Origin: Siphonodentalium dalli
Lineage: Eukaryota; Mollusca; Scaphopoda; Gadilida; Siphonodentaliidae
Assembly (NCBI GenBank): GCA_032622095.1
Contig: CP136063.1
Span: forward strand, 275,581,426-275,645,425
Direction of reading: 5' to 3'
Length of the DNA stretch: 64,000 nt
Shown here: positions 11,885 to 22,947 of the stretch, piece after piece
How positions within the stretch are numbered: the stretch's first letter is position 1
How the letters are laid out: every line of letters starts with the position of its first letter
The notes under the pieces: generated by a model
Told to the model about the DNA's origin: nothing
Seen by the model: only the letters and a program-made list of their open reading frames with translations
Database searches by the model: none
Made by a program: the position numbers and the translations under genes

Positions 11885-12735
11885 TTTCTACCATATATAT
11901 AGGACGTAGTTACCAACAACCATGGGAGACAGGGACGTAATGACAGATGGTGTGGGGGTGTCTCACCCCCAATGAGGACCATAATTCTCAATATTTGGAA
12001 ATTTCACGACTCAAATTCCAATAGTTGTACTTACACTTATACATTTAGTTCCTCTCAGTATATTAATCAGTTTATTTTAATTTGTCCTGCAAGGTAGCAG
12101 CTTAATGTCAATATTACAAGCTAATACACAGTCAATTGAGTAAATAAATTCCAGTAATGCTCATTACCTGAACACATATATGAAATTGAAAGCAACCCTT
12201 CAAGTTCAGACTGATATGTTTTACCAACCATAGATTCATGGTCACTATAGTCTGTTAGTAATGTCAGTCAAACCTCCATAGCTTTCTGAGGACAGATTTA
12301 GCAATATAACAATCATTCAGCGTGCATACTTGTTACCATTGTGTGAGCTATAATTTGTGACTACCTGGAATTACATGCATTTAAACTCGTAATCGTTCCT
12401 CAAGCATATTCTGATTAATATCAGATATAATGTACTTATATTAGGGCATTTGGGGCGGCCGGGTCAACCGCCCATGGGGTCAAATTGGCAAGTATTCAAT
12501 GTTGTTTAGAAAAAGGCGTAAAGGACCGAGAATAATGCCAACAGCCATAGTCGTAATTTTCTGTAATTAATACCATTGGCATCATGAGCTACTATACAGT
12601 CTATACCAGGGTCATTTGACCATGCATATCATGAGCTACTATACAGTGTATACCAGGGTCATTTGACCATGCATATCCGTAATTACGATTACGTTTTCGA
12701 GAAGCTTTCGAATCCATATACCACTGACTATTATA
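11885..12735. other. no gene recognised
   Basis: AT-rich, with short frames only. The only structure I see is the 48-bp tandem duplication at 12582-12677. Confidence 0.4.
12582..12677 (+). repeat. 48-bp tandem duplication
   Basis: Two nearly identical copies of a segment containing CATGAGCTACTATACAGT and CCAGGGTCATTTGACCATGC. One base differs in the middle (TCTATACC against TGTATACC). Confidence 0.85.
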
Positions 12736-12876
12736 TAGATAATGAATGGCTTGGAGTTGACTATGCCAAAATAGTGGTCCTCGAGGAGGAATAGTCCACA
12801 GCCGCAGGCGAGTGGACTATTCCTCCTCGAGGACCACTATTTTGGCATAGTCAACGACAAGATATTCATTATTTAC
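12736..12876. repeat. long foldback with a perfect 44-bp core
   Basis: The core at 12756-12855 has two 44-nt arms (beginning GTTGACTATGCCAAAATAGT, ending with GTGGACTATTCC and its inverse) around a 12-nt loop, with no mismatch that I can find. Outside it, an imperfect inverted repeat continues for about 20 bp on each side (AATGAATGGCTTGG against CAAGATATTCATT). A perfect core with decayed shoulders suggests a recent snap-back element. Confidence 0.9.
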
Positions 12877-14088
12877 TATATTATATGGAACATTTCGGTC
12901 AATTCTCACATAATTTCTCTGTCTGATTTGTCACAATTTTATTTACCGTGAATTTTGGAAATCGGTCTCATATTTTACAATTTACGGCAATATTTTGACG
13001 ATGGTAGGGGAGCATAACTATGTTATTAGTTACATCTAACAGCATCTCTTCATGATTAATGCATTTATTCTATAAATACGTCATTAGCAAAGACACTTTG
13101 GTGAAATTTTAGAAGTTAACTTGCTTAACTTCGATTAAAACGGAATAGCGTCCACTGGCATTACACAATTAGGACTTGCAGACTTGCCATTTGCCAACTA
13201 AACGGACAAAATATTAAATACACTGAATAGCAATGATCGGACATTTGTAAGATCATTACAATTCACCAATAAATCTAATGATATACCAATATTGCAACAG
13301 TTATCGTACAGGGTATAGTTTAAGATTGGCCGTATCTTCAGGCGGCAAACCGATTTCGCGAAATGACTTTGTTACTATAAATAGAAAAAGAATAGTAGGC
13401 ATGTAGGAATCCTACTGGGGTACTATCGTAAAATAGTATAGCAGTGTGCAGCCAATCAGAATGCATGAAAGTCACGTGAGAATATGACCTGATAACATAG
13501 TCACATTACTGAGAGTGGCAAGACATGTGGACGGCACTATTTTCTTACAAGTGTACTCGCAGTCGTAAAATTTTATAACCGTGCACACTTTTAGTATTAA
13601 CTTTTCAAACAACTTTTGTTGTCAAATCATTATGTACTGAATTTTGTATATAAATTGCCCCTCTTTATTTGACATACTTATATTAGGTCGCTACGTATTT
13701 TTGTTGCTCGATGTTAGAAATTCATCCATGATAATCACACTAATTTAACTTTTGCGTGACACTAGTCATATTTGTTCTCATAATTAGATATGCAAACAAT
13801 GTATGTTCGCGGGTATATTACAGCTCCTAATACGCACACGTTTGACTACCAAAATATATCTAATCGGGGTTCATGATTACATGGCGATTGTTATATAATC
13901 GCGACCACAGGTGGCACGCGTGGTTTCGATTGAATATCATATTTAATCTGAAGGGTGATAACTCTAAATAAAATGTACTTTGACGAAATAACGGAGATTT
14001 GTATGAAAGAATTTGCTCTTTAAAACACTTCTTCAAATATTTCCGTTATTTCGTCAAAAAGACTTCTTTAAATATCTCCGTTATTTCG
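12877..14088. other. no gene recognised
   Basis: No coding region is supported. Just left of the TTAA MITE, near 13980-14085, CGTTATTTCGTCAAA-type words recur three times in both orientations, a minor local repeat. Confidence 0.35.
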
Positions 14089-14576
14089 TTAAAGGTACTC
14101 AATCCGATAAAACTCCTCTCAATTACTATTTCAATGGCTTCGGGGGTCAAAAATATTTGATTCGAGTCGAGGAAGTCACCCATCAAAGCTCAGATTTGTT
14201 AGATATCGATTTTAGAAATCTATTATTTTTCATTATCGGGAATACTTTCTGGCCCAGAACTCAGTCAAAATTGCGTTATTATTACACTTGATTTTAGAGT
14301 TATCCATCCTTGTCTGTTTGAATATTGTTTTGGTGTACACATCTCGCGCAGGTTACGAAACTGACGGCAATTATTAGTACTCATCTCGAGAAACTAACAA
14401 ATTTCAAAAATCAATATCTAATAACTCTGAGCTTTGTTTGATGGGTTCCTCGACTCGAATCAAATATTTTTTACCCCCCAAAGCCAAAGAAATAGTAATA
14501 TAGGACCCTCTGATCGGATTGTTGTTGTTGGAATCTGTTGAGATGGGGACCCTCTGTTCGGATTGAGTACCTTTAA
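14089..14576. mobile_element. TTAA-flanked MITE, family A, rearranged copy
   Basis: Bounded by TTAAAGGTACTCAATCCG at the left and CGGATTGAGTACCTTTAA at the right. The left part matches the end of family A containing GATTCGAGTCGAGGAA and AAAGCTCAGATTTG. At about 14395-14515 the same terminal region appears again inverted, followed by the other family end (GTTGTTGTTGGAATCTGTTG). The copy therefore carries one end twice. The 92-codon frame at 14013-14291 is MITE sequence, not a gene. Confidence 0.7.
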
Positions 14577-15240
14577 TAATAATAATTTCCTATTTCTATA
14601 CTTTGCTCTATTTCGCCATTTCGTTGCATTTTTTATTCAACTTTTTCGTTGTATTTCATATTTCGATAATTCGCTATATTGTAAAAGTACATTTATTCGT
14701 GGTGGTTCAATTTTCGTGGTTTTCGTGGTTGTTGACAATAACGAAATTAAAAACCCCACGAAAAAATGTTATCTTCGAAACAATCGCCGTCGCCATTTTG
14801 AGAATTCACGCGGGAGGTACACGTAACTCAATTGAATCGATGTACATTCATCGCCTTGGGAGTTATGTTATGAACAGAGAGTGACTTTCACCTAGTTTAT
14901 GTAGGTTTATGTAATACAATCCAGTTGTTGACGTTCTCAATAGTCGTCAACAAAAGCTTGGACACGCGACATGCTAATTAATTATACGCCTACAGTGTGA
15001 ATGCGCAATTTCCAACGGATCGCCGAGGTGTCTGCACTTCTATTCGTTGGACATGATTGTTCGACGGACCCACGAATTTATGAACTCACGAAAAAGTCAT
15101 AAATGGCTGAACCACGAAATTAATAGCAACGAATTTAAAGCCATTCACATAATAATAATATACAAGAAAACTAAGGTGCATGCATCAGGTCGCCCGTGAA
15201 CTATTTATCATAAAATTCTTGTAGCTATCGATTATACATT
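14577..15240. other. possible decayed TTCGTGG inverted-repeat element
   Basis: Words such as TTCGTGGTGGTTCAATTTTC (about 14695) and their inverse CCACGAAATTAATAGC (about 15114) face each other across about 400 bp. This resembles a degenerate MITE, but I cannot fix the ends. Frames here are short and unrecognised. Confidence 0.3.
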
Positions 15241-15244
15241 TTGG

Positions 15245-15613
15245 AATATCTGCCTGTATGTATGTGTGTATGAATACATGTATGTATGTGTGTTATAGGC
15301 TCGAACACTGCTCGACCGATCCGACTCGGATTTGGTATTTAATGTGTCAACCTGGCCTCGCTCATAGGCATGTTTCTGGACCTTGACCGATCCGACTAAA
15401 ATTTGTGTGTAGGACTACTTCGATTCCGGGAGCAATATGGACGGGTCCAATTTCATGTGCGACCATGTCATCGAACGTGCTGATATAGGCATGTTTCTGG
15501 ACCAATTGAAAAATAGTTTGTCCAGATGCTGTATATACCGGGTACTGCCCAGATGAAGGCGATCACAAAGAAATCCCTAAATAGCCCGAACGAAGTCGAG
15601 TACATCAGCTAGT
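15245..15613 (+). mobile_element. Helitron-like fragment with CTAGT end
   Basis: Begins with TGTATG simple sequence, then GCTCGACCGATCCGACTC, and ends GAACGAAGTCGAGTACATCAG followed by CTAGT at 15609-15613. The end resembles those at 16972, 45501 and 55746, all of the form AACGnCGnGn...TCnGCTAGT. Helitrons characteristically end in CTRR just after a short hairpin, so I infer a Helitron/Helentron relative. No helicase is encoded. TTGACCGATCCGAC recurs inside. Confidence 0.5.
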
Positions 15614-16498
15614 ATTATATATTTCTAGATTTTATACCTGTATATTGTACAAACAAATGTTTGACAAATGTATCTATATCAATATTACCATAGGGGTCAT
15701 TAAAAATTAGATACGACGAAACAAAATTTTGAAGGGTGCATGTGATAGTGAGGAATAATAGTATCATAGGTAAATTTAATTTATGGACGCTTGTTAATTT
15801 CCATTGGACTACATGTATCAGGTAAATGTTTATATTTCAAATGATGACAGGAATGTGGAAAGTTGAACTACCCAAGTAATACTGGCTATCCACACGAAGA
15901 GATATGCATGTATATAAAAACCAAAATAGAAGATGGCTGCTGGCGACCATGTTTTCCAAAGAAATTCAAATCATTCGATAGCTCCCATCTAGTGGTCACC
16001 CCGAAGATCAATATGAAGTTTGGTAACTATCAGATGAGGGATGTGGTCTGTAGAGGTGCTAAAGAATTCAGTCACACAAAGAGTAAGATACAAAATTGCT
16101 GTCTGTGGTCATGTTTTTAACGAAATTCGGGGGGGAAAATAGATTACTCTCATCCTGGTTATCCAGAAGATCATTGTGGAATATGGTGACGATCGGACAA
16201 GGGATTTATTTATTATTTAGCCATCAAAATAGTAAAACTCAAGATCACCGCTGGCAGTGATGTTTTCACAAGGAAATTTTGAGGAAAAAATATGGCTCCC
16301 ATCTAGTGGTGACCCAAAATATCCACATGAGAAACAGTTCTCCAATAAATGCTGGATGCAGGGTGCGCCAATTGATTCAAATTTGAAATTTGGCAGGGTG
16401 TACTGCTGGTGGCCATGTTTTCCCCGCAAATTTGATAGACTAATGAACAAAACCACTGAATCCGTTGAATCAATATACATATACACATCTCATATATA
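15614..16498. repeat. diverged tandem segments of about 250-290 bp, non-coding
   Basis: Three diverged segments share phrases such as CATGTTTTCC, GAGGGATGTGGTCTGTA and GCTCCCATCTAGTGGT (15930-16440). Related phrases recur near 37085 and 37930-38030. Frames here are short and unrecognised. It may be part of an unclassified dispersed repeat. Confidence 0.4.
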
Positions 16499-16499
16499 T

Positions 16500-16976
16500 T
16501 TTGAAGACCTCTGTTTGTTTGTTTGTTTGTTTGTTTGTCTGTCTGTCTGTCATTTATACAAATCTACGATTCTCGACCGATCGGGACGAAACTTGGTACG
16601 TGTGTGTAGTTTGACCAGGCGGTGAACGTTGTCGTATTGGCGAGCCCGTGCGGCGCCCGCTTCGCGCATGCGCAGACGAGATCTCGGAAACGGGTGGAGC
16701 TATCGACTTGAAATTTGCTATGTGAATGTATCTTGCCCCGGATACGAATTTTATCGGGTCGCCGAGCCCGTGCGACACCAGCTTCGCGCATGCGCAGACG
16801 AGATCTCGGAAACGGGTGGAGCTATCGACTTGAAATTTGCTATGTGAATGTATCTTGCCCCGGATACGTGCGACACCAGCTTCGCGCATGCGCAGACCAG
16901 ACCTCGGAAACGGGTAGAGCTATCGACTTGAATTTTTTTTTTAATAGTCCGGACAACGTCGGGCTCATCGGCTAGT
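16500..16976 (+). mobile_element. Helitron-like element with internal tandem repeat
   Basis: Starts with a (TTTG)n(TCTG)n tract, then ATTCTCGACCGATCGGGACG. It contains three copies of a roughly 120-bp unit with CTTCGCGCATGCGCAGACGA and GAAACGGGTGGAGCTATCGA. It ends CAACGTCGGGCTCATCGG plus CTAGT at 16972-16976. The leader phrase (CTCGACCGATCnG) and terminal phrase match the fragment at 15245-15613. Helitron-like by termini; no protein. Confidence 0.55.
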
Positions 16977-17293
16977 ATATATATATATGCATTGTTATCC
17001 ACACTACTGGTATACAAAGGTACTGAAAATAACTATATTATACTAGTATACACAAAATAAACCATATATTATGGCTATGCGTTCTAATATCCGAACATGA
17101 CAGCTGAGAACTTGGTGTGAATTGAAGAGTAGTGGGGTCTCAAGAATATCTACCCCTCCACGTTAGAAACATGCCATTAAATAGCATAAGTATAATCTAG
17201 CTCGAAGACAGAAGTGATCCAGCAAACCGCTCTTAATTCAACCAGGTCATCACACCCCATGTATGGTCGATCACATGATGATCTAGGTGGAAT

Positions 17294-18392
17294 CGGGCTT
17301 CTCGAAGTACGGCCGGTACCACACATGCATGCCGGTACCGGTATCGACACTTCGCTAGTACCGCGGTTCCGGTACCGGTACTGGCAAGCCATTTTATAGT
17401 TCTAGGTATATCTGGAGGTAATACAGTGCTGAAAATCACAAGCCACGAACTCTATTATTAACTTGAACTAATGATAATTTGATATCAGAATAAAGAAACT
17501 ATTTCGGGATATTAGATACCATTTTGGAATATTGTTTTTGTGGTTTTAACTTATTGTTCTGCTGTGTGTGATAAACTGATAGAAAGTAACACGACACACG
17601 TCGGTGGTTTTCACTTCACAATATTCAATCAGAATAAATGTATTTGCAAAGTCGCGCGGTCGGCCATTTTAAATCTAAACAATAATGAGTCAAGTTAGGC
17701 AACAATTTCTCTCCACGAGTTCCTATACCAAATATGAACTATCATGTCTATTCAGCAAATTACATGTACATTGTGCACGGTTCGTGGATATTCGTTCCCG
17801 ATTTTATTATATAACTGGAGGTTCCATGAGTCCCATTTAAATTCAAAATGGTCTACCTTATATATGCAAACTGATACGACATGTGAACGGGTACGTGTGT
17901 ATGTGATTAATCAAAACGTGTGGGCCATACTTGTGGGTGGGGTCGTTGGTGAATAAATGATAAGAAATTGTAACTGGGTTTAGTGTATAATTGCCACAAC
18001 TGGGCAAAAATAAAGGCAAAAACATAAGTTGCAATCACAAGTTCCCAACACAAAAAAATCTTTGAAGATTAAAACAATATCACAAGGACGTGCTTTCAAA
18101 GAATTGGAATTCAACCATTGAAGAGTTATAATAGACACATAAAAACCAGGAACCACCCTTCCGTGTCCGACCTCTCGCGCCATGAATACAATCACGATCG
18201 ATGTGCATCGCGTGTAGTTTAAAGAGCGAAACTTGATACTACTGTATTTTGCCAAACAGCCTAGCTGCTGATCTACGAACGTGCATATATGCAACCACAG
18301 TACCGAGTACCGGCGGATCTGCACACCAGTACCGTTACCGCAAAAAATGCTCGAGTACGCGGTACCGGTACTGCGTACCGTTGAGAAGCCTG
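17294..18392. mobile_element. hAT-like non-autonomous element
   Basis: Terminal repeats are CGGGCTTCTC (left) and GAGAAGCCTG (right), each followed inward by clusters of GGTACCGG-type palindromes. The direct repeat GTGGAAT lies immediately outside at 17287-17293 and 18393-18399, and could be read as 8 bp with one mismatch. CAGG-type ends with a 7-8-bp duplication fit hAT elements. The interior is AT-rich with short frames only, so a non-autonomous copy of about 1.1 kb. Confidence 0.75.
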
Positions 18393-18615
18393 GTGGAATT
18401 GTTGTATAAAAACAGCACTATACATGTAAATATAAAATAAAACAGTGCTACATCTTATTACAGATTATTTCCACATATAATCAGTGACTACAGGCAGTCT
18501 AACAAAATAAAGTTTCAGTGACACTCTATCCGAAGAGGGGGGTAATTTCATCTGTTACAGTCAATGGAGCGATTATGAATCTGGAAAGCTGAAATTTCTA
18601 AGTAATACTAGATTA

Positions 18616-19015
18616 TGGAATCCTATTAGGGCCACTTGCTAATGGCGCTTTCGGCGCACTTTTTGTCGCTTTCGGCGCGCGCCGAAACATACCCTAATGG
18701 CGCACTTTTTGTCGCTTCCGGCGCGCGCCATTAGGGAGTGGACCTAATAGTATGCCTAATGGCGCTTTCGGCGCGCGCCGAAAGCGATAAAAACTGCGCC
18801 ATTAGTTTCGCGCCGAAACATGCGCTAATATCGCACATTTTGTCGCTTTCGGCGCGCGCGCCGAAAGCGACAAAAAGTGCGCCGAAAGCGACAAATAGTG
18901 CGCCGTAACGGCGCATATTTTGTCGCTTTCGGCGCGTTACTAATGGCGCACTTTTTGTCGCTTTCGGCGCATCGCGCCGAAAGCGCCATTAGCAAGTGGC
19001 CCTAATAGGATTCCA
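18616..19015. mobile_element. TA-flanked element packed with CGCTTTCGGCGC repeats
   Basis: Ends are inverted copies of TGGAATCCTATTAGGGCCAC plus TTGCTAATGGCGCTTTCGG, about 40 bp, with TA on both sides (18614-18615, 19016-19017). The 400-bp interior is mostly inverted repeats of GTCGCTTTCGGCGCGCGCC and GCGCCATTAG. It can fold into many alternative hairpins. The interior is very GC-rich relative to its surroundings. It encodes nothing. Confidence 0.8.
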
Positions 19016-19017
19016 TA

Positions 19018-19847
19018 CTACTAGATATCGACATGACGCGTATAGTGTGTTTCAGAAAGAAAAAGTTGAATAAAATCAACAAATATGTAAATTTAACAAC
19101 AATTCAAACGTTATTGTATTCCCATGTCCCAGCCCGGACATATACACCAAATTTCAATACTATTCATTGAGAAACAACGGACCAAACGCCATATAACACC
19201 CCGTATACACCTTTAATTCCGAGCCGGCCTCGGCCTCGGTGTACATTTTATAGTGTGTCCCGAGTTGGCACACGTCGACTGGGGCGAGTGAGCCCTGGGG
19301 CGAGTAGGCCGATTCCGCAAACTTCTATCATATCCGTTTACGCTGTTTTACGCGTAATTTAATTTAGAAAGTTCCCCAATTAGTATCGTAAATAGAGCGA
19401 CTGTATTTGACAGAGACTGCCTCTGTTATTGATTATCATGTTGTTATAATAAAAAAACGACAAATGCACATGCCGTTCAAACGTAGTAGTCTATTTTCCC
19501 CATGTTAAACCACATCCGCAAATACCAAATAACGCTAACTGCAAATGTTTTACACGACAACTGTTCACATATTTGGGCTGAATTCATCTGATGTGATATG
19601 ATTCCTCAAAATAAACAACAAACCATCGTTACTTGGAAATGTAGTTTGGGCTAACATTTACACAAATCCTCCACCTCCTCTATCCTGACACACACGTCGG
19701 GTGAGAAACAGCCATCATACATCCGCCCAAATTAGGCGAAATGACATATTATGGGATATGGGATTATATGGTATCCTATATTCTGATATCCAATCGAAAT
19801 TCTCGTGTCACGTGTTACTGAGATTGATTAATAATTTATCATTAGAT
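19018..19847. other. no gene recognised
   Basis: No coding or RNA feature is visible. A short tandem (GGGGCGAGTGAGCCCTG / GGGGCGAGTAGGCC) lies near 19278-19312. Confidence 0.4.
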
Positions 19848-20073
19848 ACCCCATCGCGAACACCGATTACATACCCCATCGCGAACACCGATTACATACC
19901 CCATCGCAAACACCGATTACATACCCCATCGCGAACACCGATTACATACCCCATCGCGAACACCGATTACATACCCCATCGCGAACACCGATTACATACC
20001 CCATCGCGAACACCGATTACATACCCCATCGCGAACACCGATTACATACCCCATCGCGAACACCGATTACATA
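19848..20073 (+). repeat. 25-bp minisatellite, nine copies
   Basis: Nine near-identical units of CCCCATCGCGAACACCGATT plus ACATA (25 bp). One copy has CGCAAAC. Since 25 is not a multiple of three, the 158-codon plus-strand frame at 19701-20177 reads the unit in rotating frames (TPSRTPITYPIANTDYIPHR...) and is not a gene. Confidence 0.95.
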
Positions 20074-21471
20074 TTGTTTGCTATATAATCATTGGAGTAT
20101 ATGCTGGTACTGTAAAACCAATTAAAATATTTCTGCAGACGTCTTTTCTCATAGCAACTGTAAGATCCTCCCACTGATTAATATGTGTGGAAACCTCCAT
20201 TGGGCTATGGTGATGGAGCCCGGTCACGTGGGCAAATATGGTCGACATAAAGTAACTACAATACAACGTGCACATATACACATTTATTCCCAGAACAAAC
20301 CAGGTTCGAACACAGAACGCGGCGCGAGACTATCGGAAGGAATATGTGATGCGGGATGCAGTCTGTTAGAAAGTCAACCCTGATATGTTGGTTTGGAGAA
20401 TCGTCAATATCCAAAACTTTTAGGCGTCCAAAGTGTTTATTTTCTTCAGTTATTGACATACATGTTCACGTACATCGTGAGAACGTCAGGAGCAAGATCG
20501 ATTCTGTATTTTGAATGTATTTATTTTTTTGGATGTGGCCTGTATCACCCTTCAAAATTGTTCGAATCTTATTATGTGTAACAAAGTAAGAGCTCGAACA
20601 CACGATACATAAACTGCATGCCAGTGTTTTAGATTGTAACCTACATAACGTATTTCTTAGTTGTTAAAAATATTGTGTTAAGATAAATCAATATGCTGGC
20701 ATTAAGTTGACGCCGATTATATGTTTTATAACTGACAAATAAATGAAACAAATATATCCATAAACTTAATTATATACGTCTTCAGAATAGTGTATTCATT
20801 GCATTGCTTGGACTTAACTAGCTAGTGCATGCAAACATTATAATATATTCTCGCAAAAGATTCGGTTGCATGTGTAATTAATTGAATTGGCTCAGATCTT
20901 CCAAAACGACACTTCTTGGTGCTACAAACACGATTTGTTCTAACAACGATAATATATTTAAAATAATAAGCGAATGAGTGTAAAAGACAACATCAGCTTT
21001 CATTTTGTTGACATTTTAAGAGTGAAATAACCGCCAAATATAATTAAGTTTTTGGAAAAAATGTTATCTAGTTTTAACCCACCTAATTTTGCATGACTCA
21101 TGGACTAAATGCCTTTGAAATTCAATAACATATACGGTTAAGAAAATAAGGTTAATATAAATCCAAATCAGCGGCGTCAAATCTTTTGGTTTGTCAGCTG
21201 GGGTTAACTGAGATTTCTAAGAGGTGGAAAACTTGGTCACATTAAGCCGTAGAATAAATCTGATCAGCCACTAGAACGGTGTCCTTCTTAGTCATGTGAT
21301 AATACTTTACTTTGTAGTTTCAAAATAAGACAAGGTAGGCAAATCGGTTATTATGTTGATATGCGATACTGGCTAGACACATATTTCAGTTTTTGCATTC
21401 CTATCCGTGCATATTTCCACTGTCAATTTTATCCAACTGGAAATGTATTAGTTATTTTTGTGAGTGTGTTA
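20074..21471. other. no gene recognised; probable 3' flank of the neurensin gene at the right end
   Basis: AT-rich. No domain-bearing frame or repeat is evident. The right end probably holds the 3' untranslated region of the minus-strand neurensin gene. Confidence 0.4.
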
Positions 21472-21477
21472 TTTATT
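21472..21477 (-). terminator. candidate polyadenylation signal for the neurensin gene
   Basis: TTTATT on the plus strand, AATAAA in the sense of the gene, about 155 bp past the stop codon at 21629. Position and match are reasonable, but AATAAA is common in AT-rich DNA and other copies exist nearby. Confidence 0.35.
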
Positions 21478-21628
21478 TTTGTTTTAGTTTCTAAATAATC
21501 CCTCATTTTTTTAAAATAGCCAAACAAATTCAGAAATTACCAAAAAGTTGGCCAATATAATTTTCTGGCCATCGTGAAACCTGACGTAGATTGGTGTGTG
21601 CTTTCAAAGAGACTGCATGTAACCCTTA

Positions 21629-22357
21629 TTATTCATCTTCCTCCTGCAGCTTACGCAAACCACCTCTTGTCATCGTCGACTCTGGTGCCCTTCTAGTCGG
21701 CTGGACACTTTTAATTTCCGAAGCGGCGGGGATAGATTTCTCCAGTGGACTCATCGGCGGTTCCTCGTCAGCAATCGATACCTTTACTGGGTCCTCATCC
21801 GGCCCTTCATCGTCGCAGTAATGATTCAAGAAGCTGGGGAACAGTAAAGCCATGGCTAAAACAGCGCCCCCTATGCAGAATAGAATAAGACCAATCAGCT
21901 TACACATGTCCAACGTGGTATTGTATCGAACTGCAGCCTCATCGACAAAGACGCCAGGTTTGTTGTCAGGGGATACGACGCTGTGGTACTCCAACTTATG
22001 AGGGACCACATATCCGACGAGGATACCCAGTACACCGAATACCAGAAGGTTGACGCCCACCCACATGAAAATCTTCCAACATAATGGCGGACATTTTCTG
22101 CGGCGGGGAACGGGATGGAGTAAATACCGGAAATCGTCGTCCTCGTATACATCCGGGTCTTTATATGTGTGCCTTGGGTCGTAGAAATGGTGGAGATACG
22201 ACTTCACTCCAAAATAGACGCCGCATTTCTTTTTCTTCTTTTCGCTCTGGGCGTGGCCTGAGCCATCAGGTGACAGGAGGGCGTGCTTCTCGTCTGTTCC
22301 ATGATATTCCTCCGTCTGCGGGATGGCTGTGTCAGACGCCTCCTCCCCTTTTGACAT
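21629..22357 (-). CDS. neurensin-family two-pass membrane protein
   Basis: A 242-residue protein. Residues 1-45 are polar with a KKKKK cluster. Residues 46-60 are the conserved GVYFGVKSYLHHFYD motif of neurensins, followed by an acidic YEDDDF stretch and a basic PRRRK. Two hydrophobic helices (about 97-118 and 153-175) flank a roughly 35-residue loop with VVPHKLE, an FVDEAAVRYNTTLDM stretch and an NTT sequon. The second helix begins KLIGLILFCIGG, also family-typical. The C-terminal tail is acidic, then Ser/Pro-rich. Vertebrate neurensins are membrane proteins of neuronal vesicles; the same role here is inferred. The ATG at 22357 has AAA before it and lies about 50 nt after a splice acceptor, so it is probably the true start. 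No intron interrupts the coding part. Confidence 0.9.
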   Translation of the reverse strand: MSKGEEASDTAIPQTEEYHGTDEKHALLSPDGSGHAQSEKKKKKCGVYFGVKSYLHHFYDPRHTYKDPDVYEDDDFRYLLHPVPRRRKCPPLCWKIFMWVGVNLLVFGVLGILVGYVVPHKLEYHSVVSPDNKPGVFVDEAAVRYNTTLDMCKLIGLILFCIGGAVLAMALLFPSFLNHYCDDEGPDEDPVKVSIADEEPPMSPLEKSIPAASEIKSVQPTRRAPESTMTRGGLRKLQEEDE

Positions 22358-22408
22358 TTTATTCAGCGTTGAACATCAGAGCATTCTCTGTGTCATTTAT
22401 TCATTTCT

Positions 22409-22424
22409 CTGAAAAGGAAATATG
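22409..22424 (-). other. 3' splice site upstream of the neurensin ATG
   Basis: On the minus strand a pyrimidine tract TTTCCTTTTCAG ends at 22409, and the exon would begin AGAAATGAATAAATG at 22408. This is a good acceptor match and implies a non-coding 5' exon at higher coordinates. The donor and promoter were not identified. Confidence 0.55.
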
Positions 22425-22651
22425 AACACATTATATACATGTATTTTCTAACGTACATCACCGAGGCATTTCATACTATCTATATCAGACTATGAAACTG
22501 AAGGAACCGCAATGCGCATGCTCTACGTTCTTACACAATTGTGTGTAACAAAATATACACATTATGTGTAGAACGGTCCTTGGTCAATGTATTTGTATGT
22601 AAAACTACACATTGCTATGTGTATTAACCGGGTTTACACATTTGATGTGTA

Positions 22652-22823
22652 CAGTAATGCCCAAAGTAATTGACCACTTAACCAAAGCAGAATTATGGGT
22701 AATTTTTCAGGATTTAGTCGGAGCTTTCCGATGAATGGCAACAAGCCATATTTCCGACTAAATCCTGAAAAATTACCCATAATTCTGCTGTGGTTAAGTG
22801 GTCAATTACTTTGGACATTACTG
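22652..22823. mobile_element. Tc1/mariner-like MITE
   Basis: A 172-bp element of two arms of about 75 nt (starting CAGTAATGCCCAAAGTAATT, ending AATTACTTTGGACATTACTG) around a short loop, flanked by TA at 22650-22651 and 22824-22825. TA duplications and a CAGT end are typical of Tc1/mariner MITEs. The arms differ at very few places, so it is young. It lies upstream of the neurensin coding exon, possibly within its first intron. Confidence 0.85.
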
Positions 22824-22947
22824 TAATCGTTTCTACACATTAGTTATAAGAGTGTATAACATGGGTCGGGAACATCCCTCATAATTTGCTCTAAAAATAA
22901 AATGGGGCAAGATATGTCTCACGTCGATGTAAGTATTCATCGTTTAA

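Noticed and set aside
10315-11991. 558-codon minus-strand frame as a gene
   Set aside because: It is read through a 22/32-bp satellite that lacks stops in all minus frames; the frame rotates through the unit, so no protein repeat is conserved.
12756-12855. Rho-independent terminator
   Set aside because: Perfect hairpin but 44-bp arms, no U-tract, eukaryotic context and no gene beside it.
19701-20177. 158-codon frame over the 25-bp minisatellite
   Set aside because: A 25-bp period cannot keep a frame; the peptide changes with each unit.
22084-22425. 113-codon plus frame opposite the neurensin gene
   Set aside because: It is antisense to a strongly supported coding exon and is a shadow frame.
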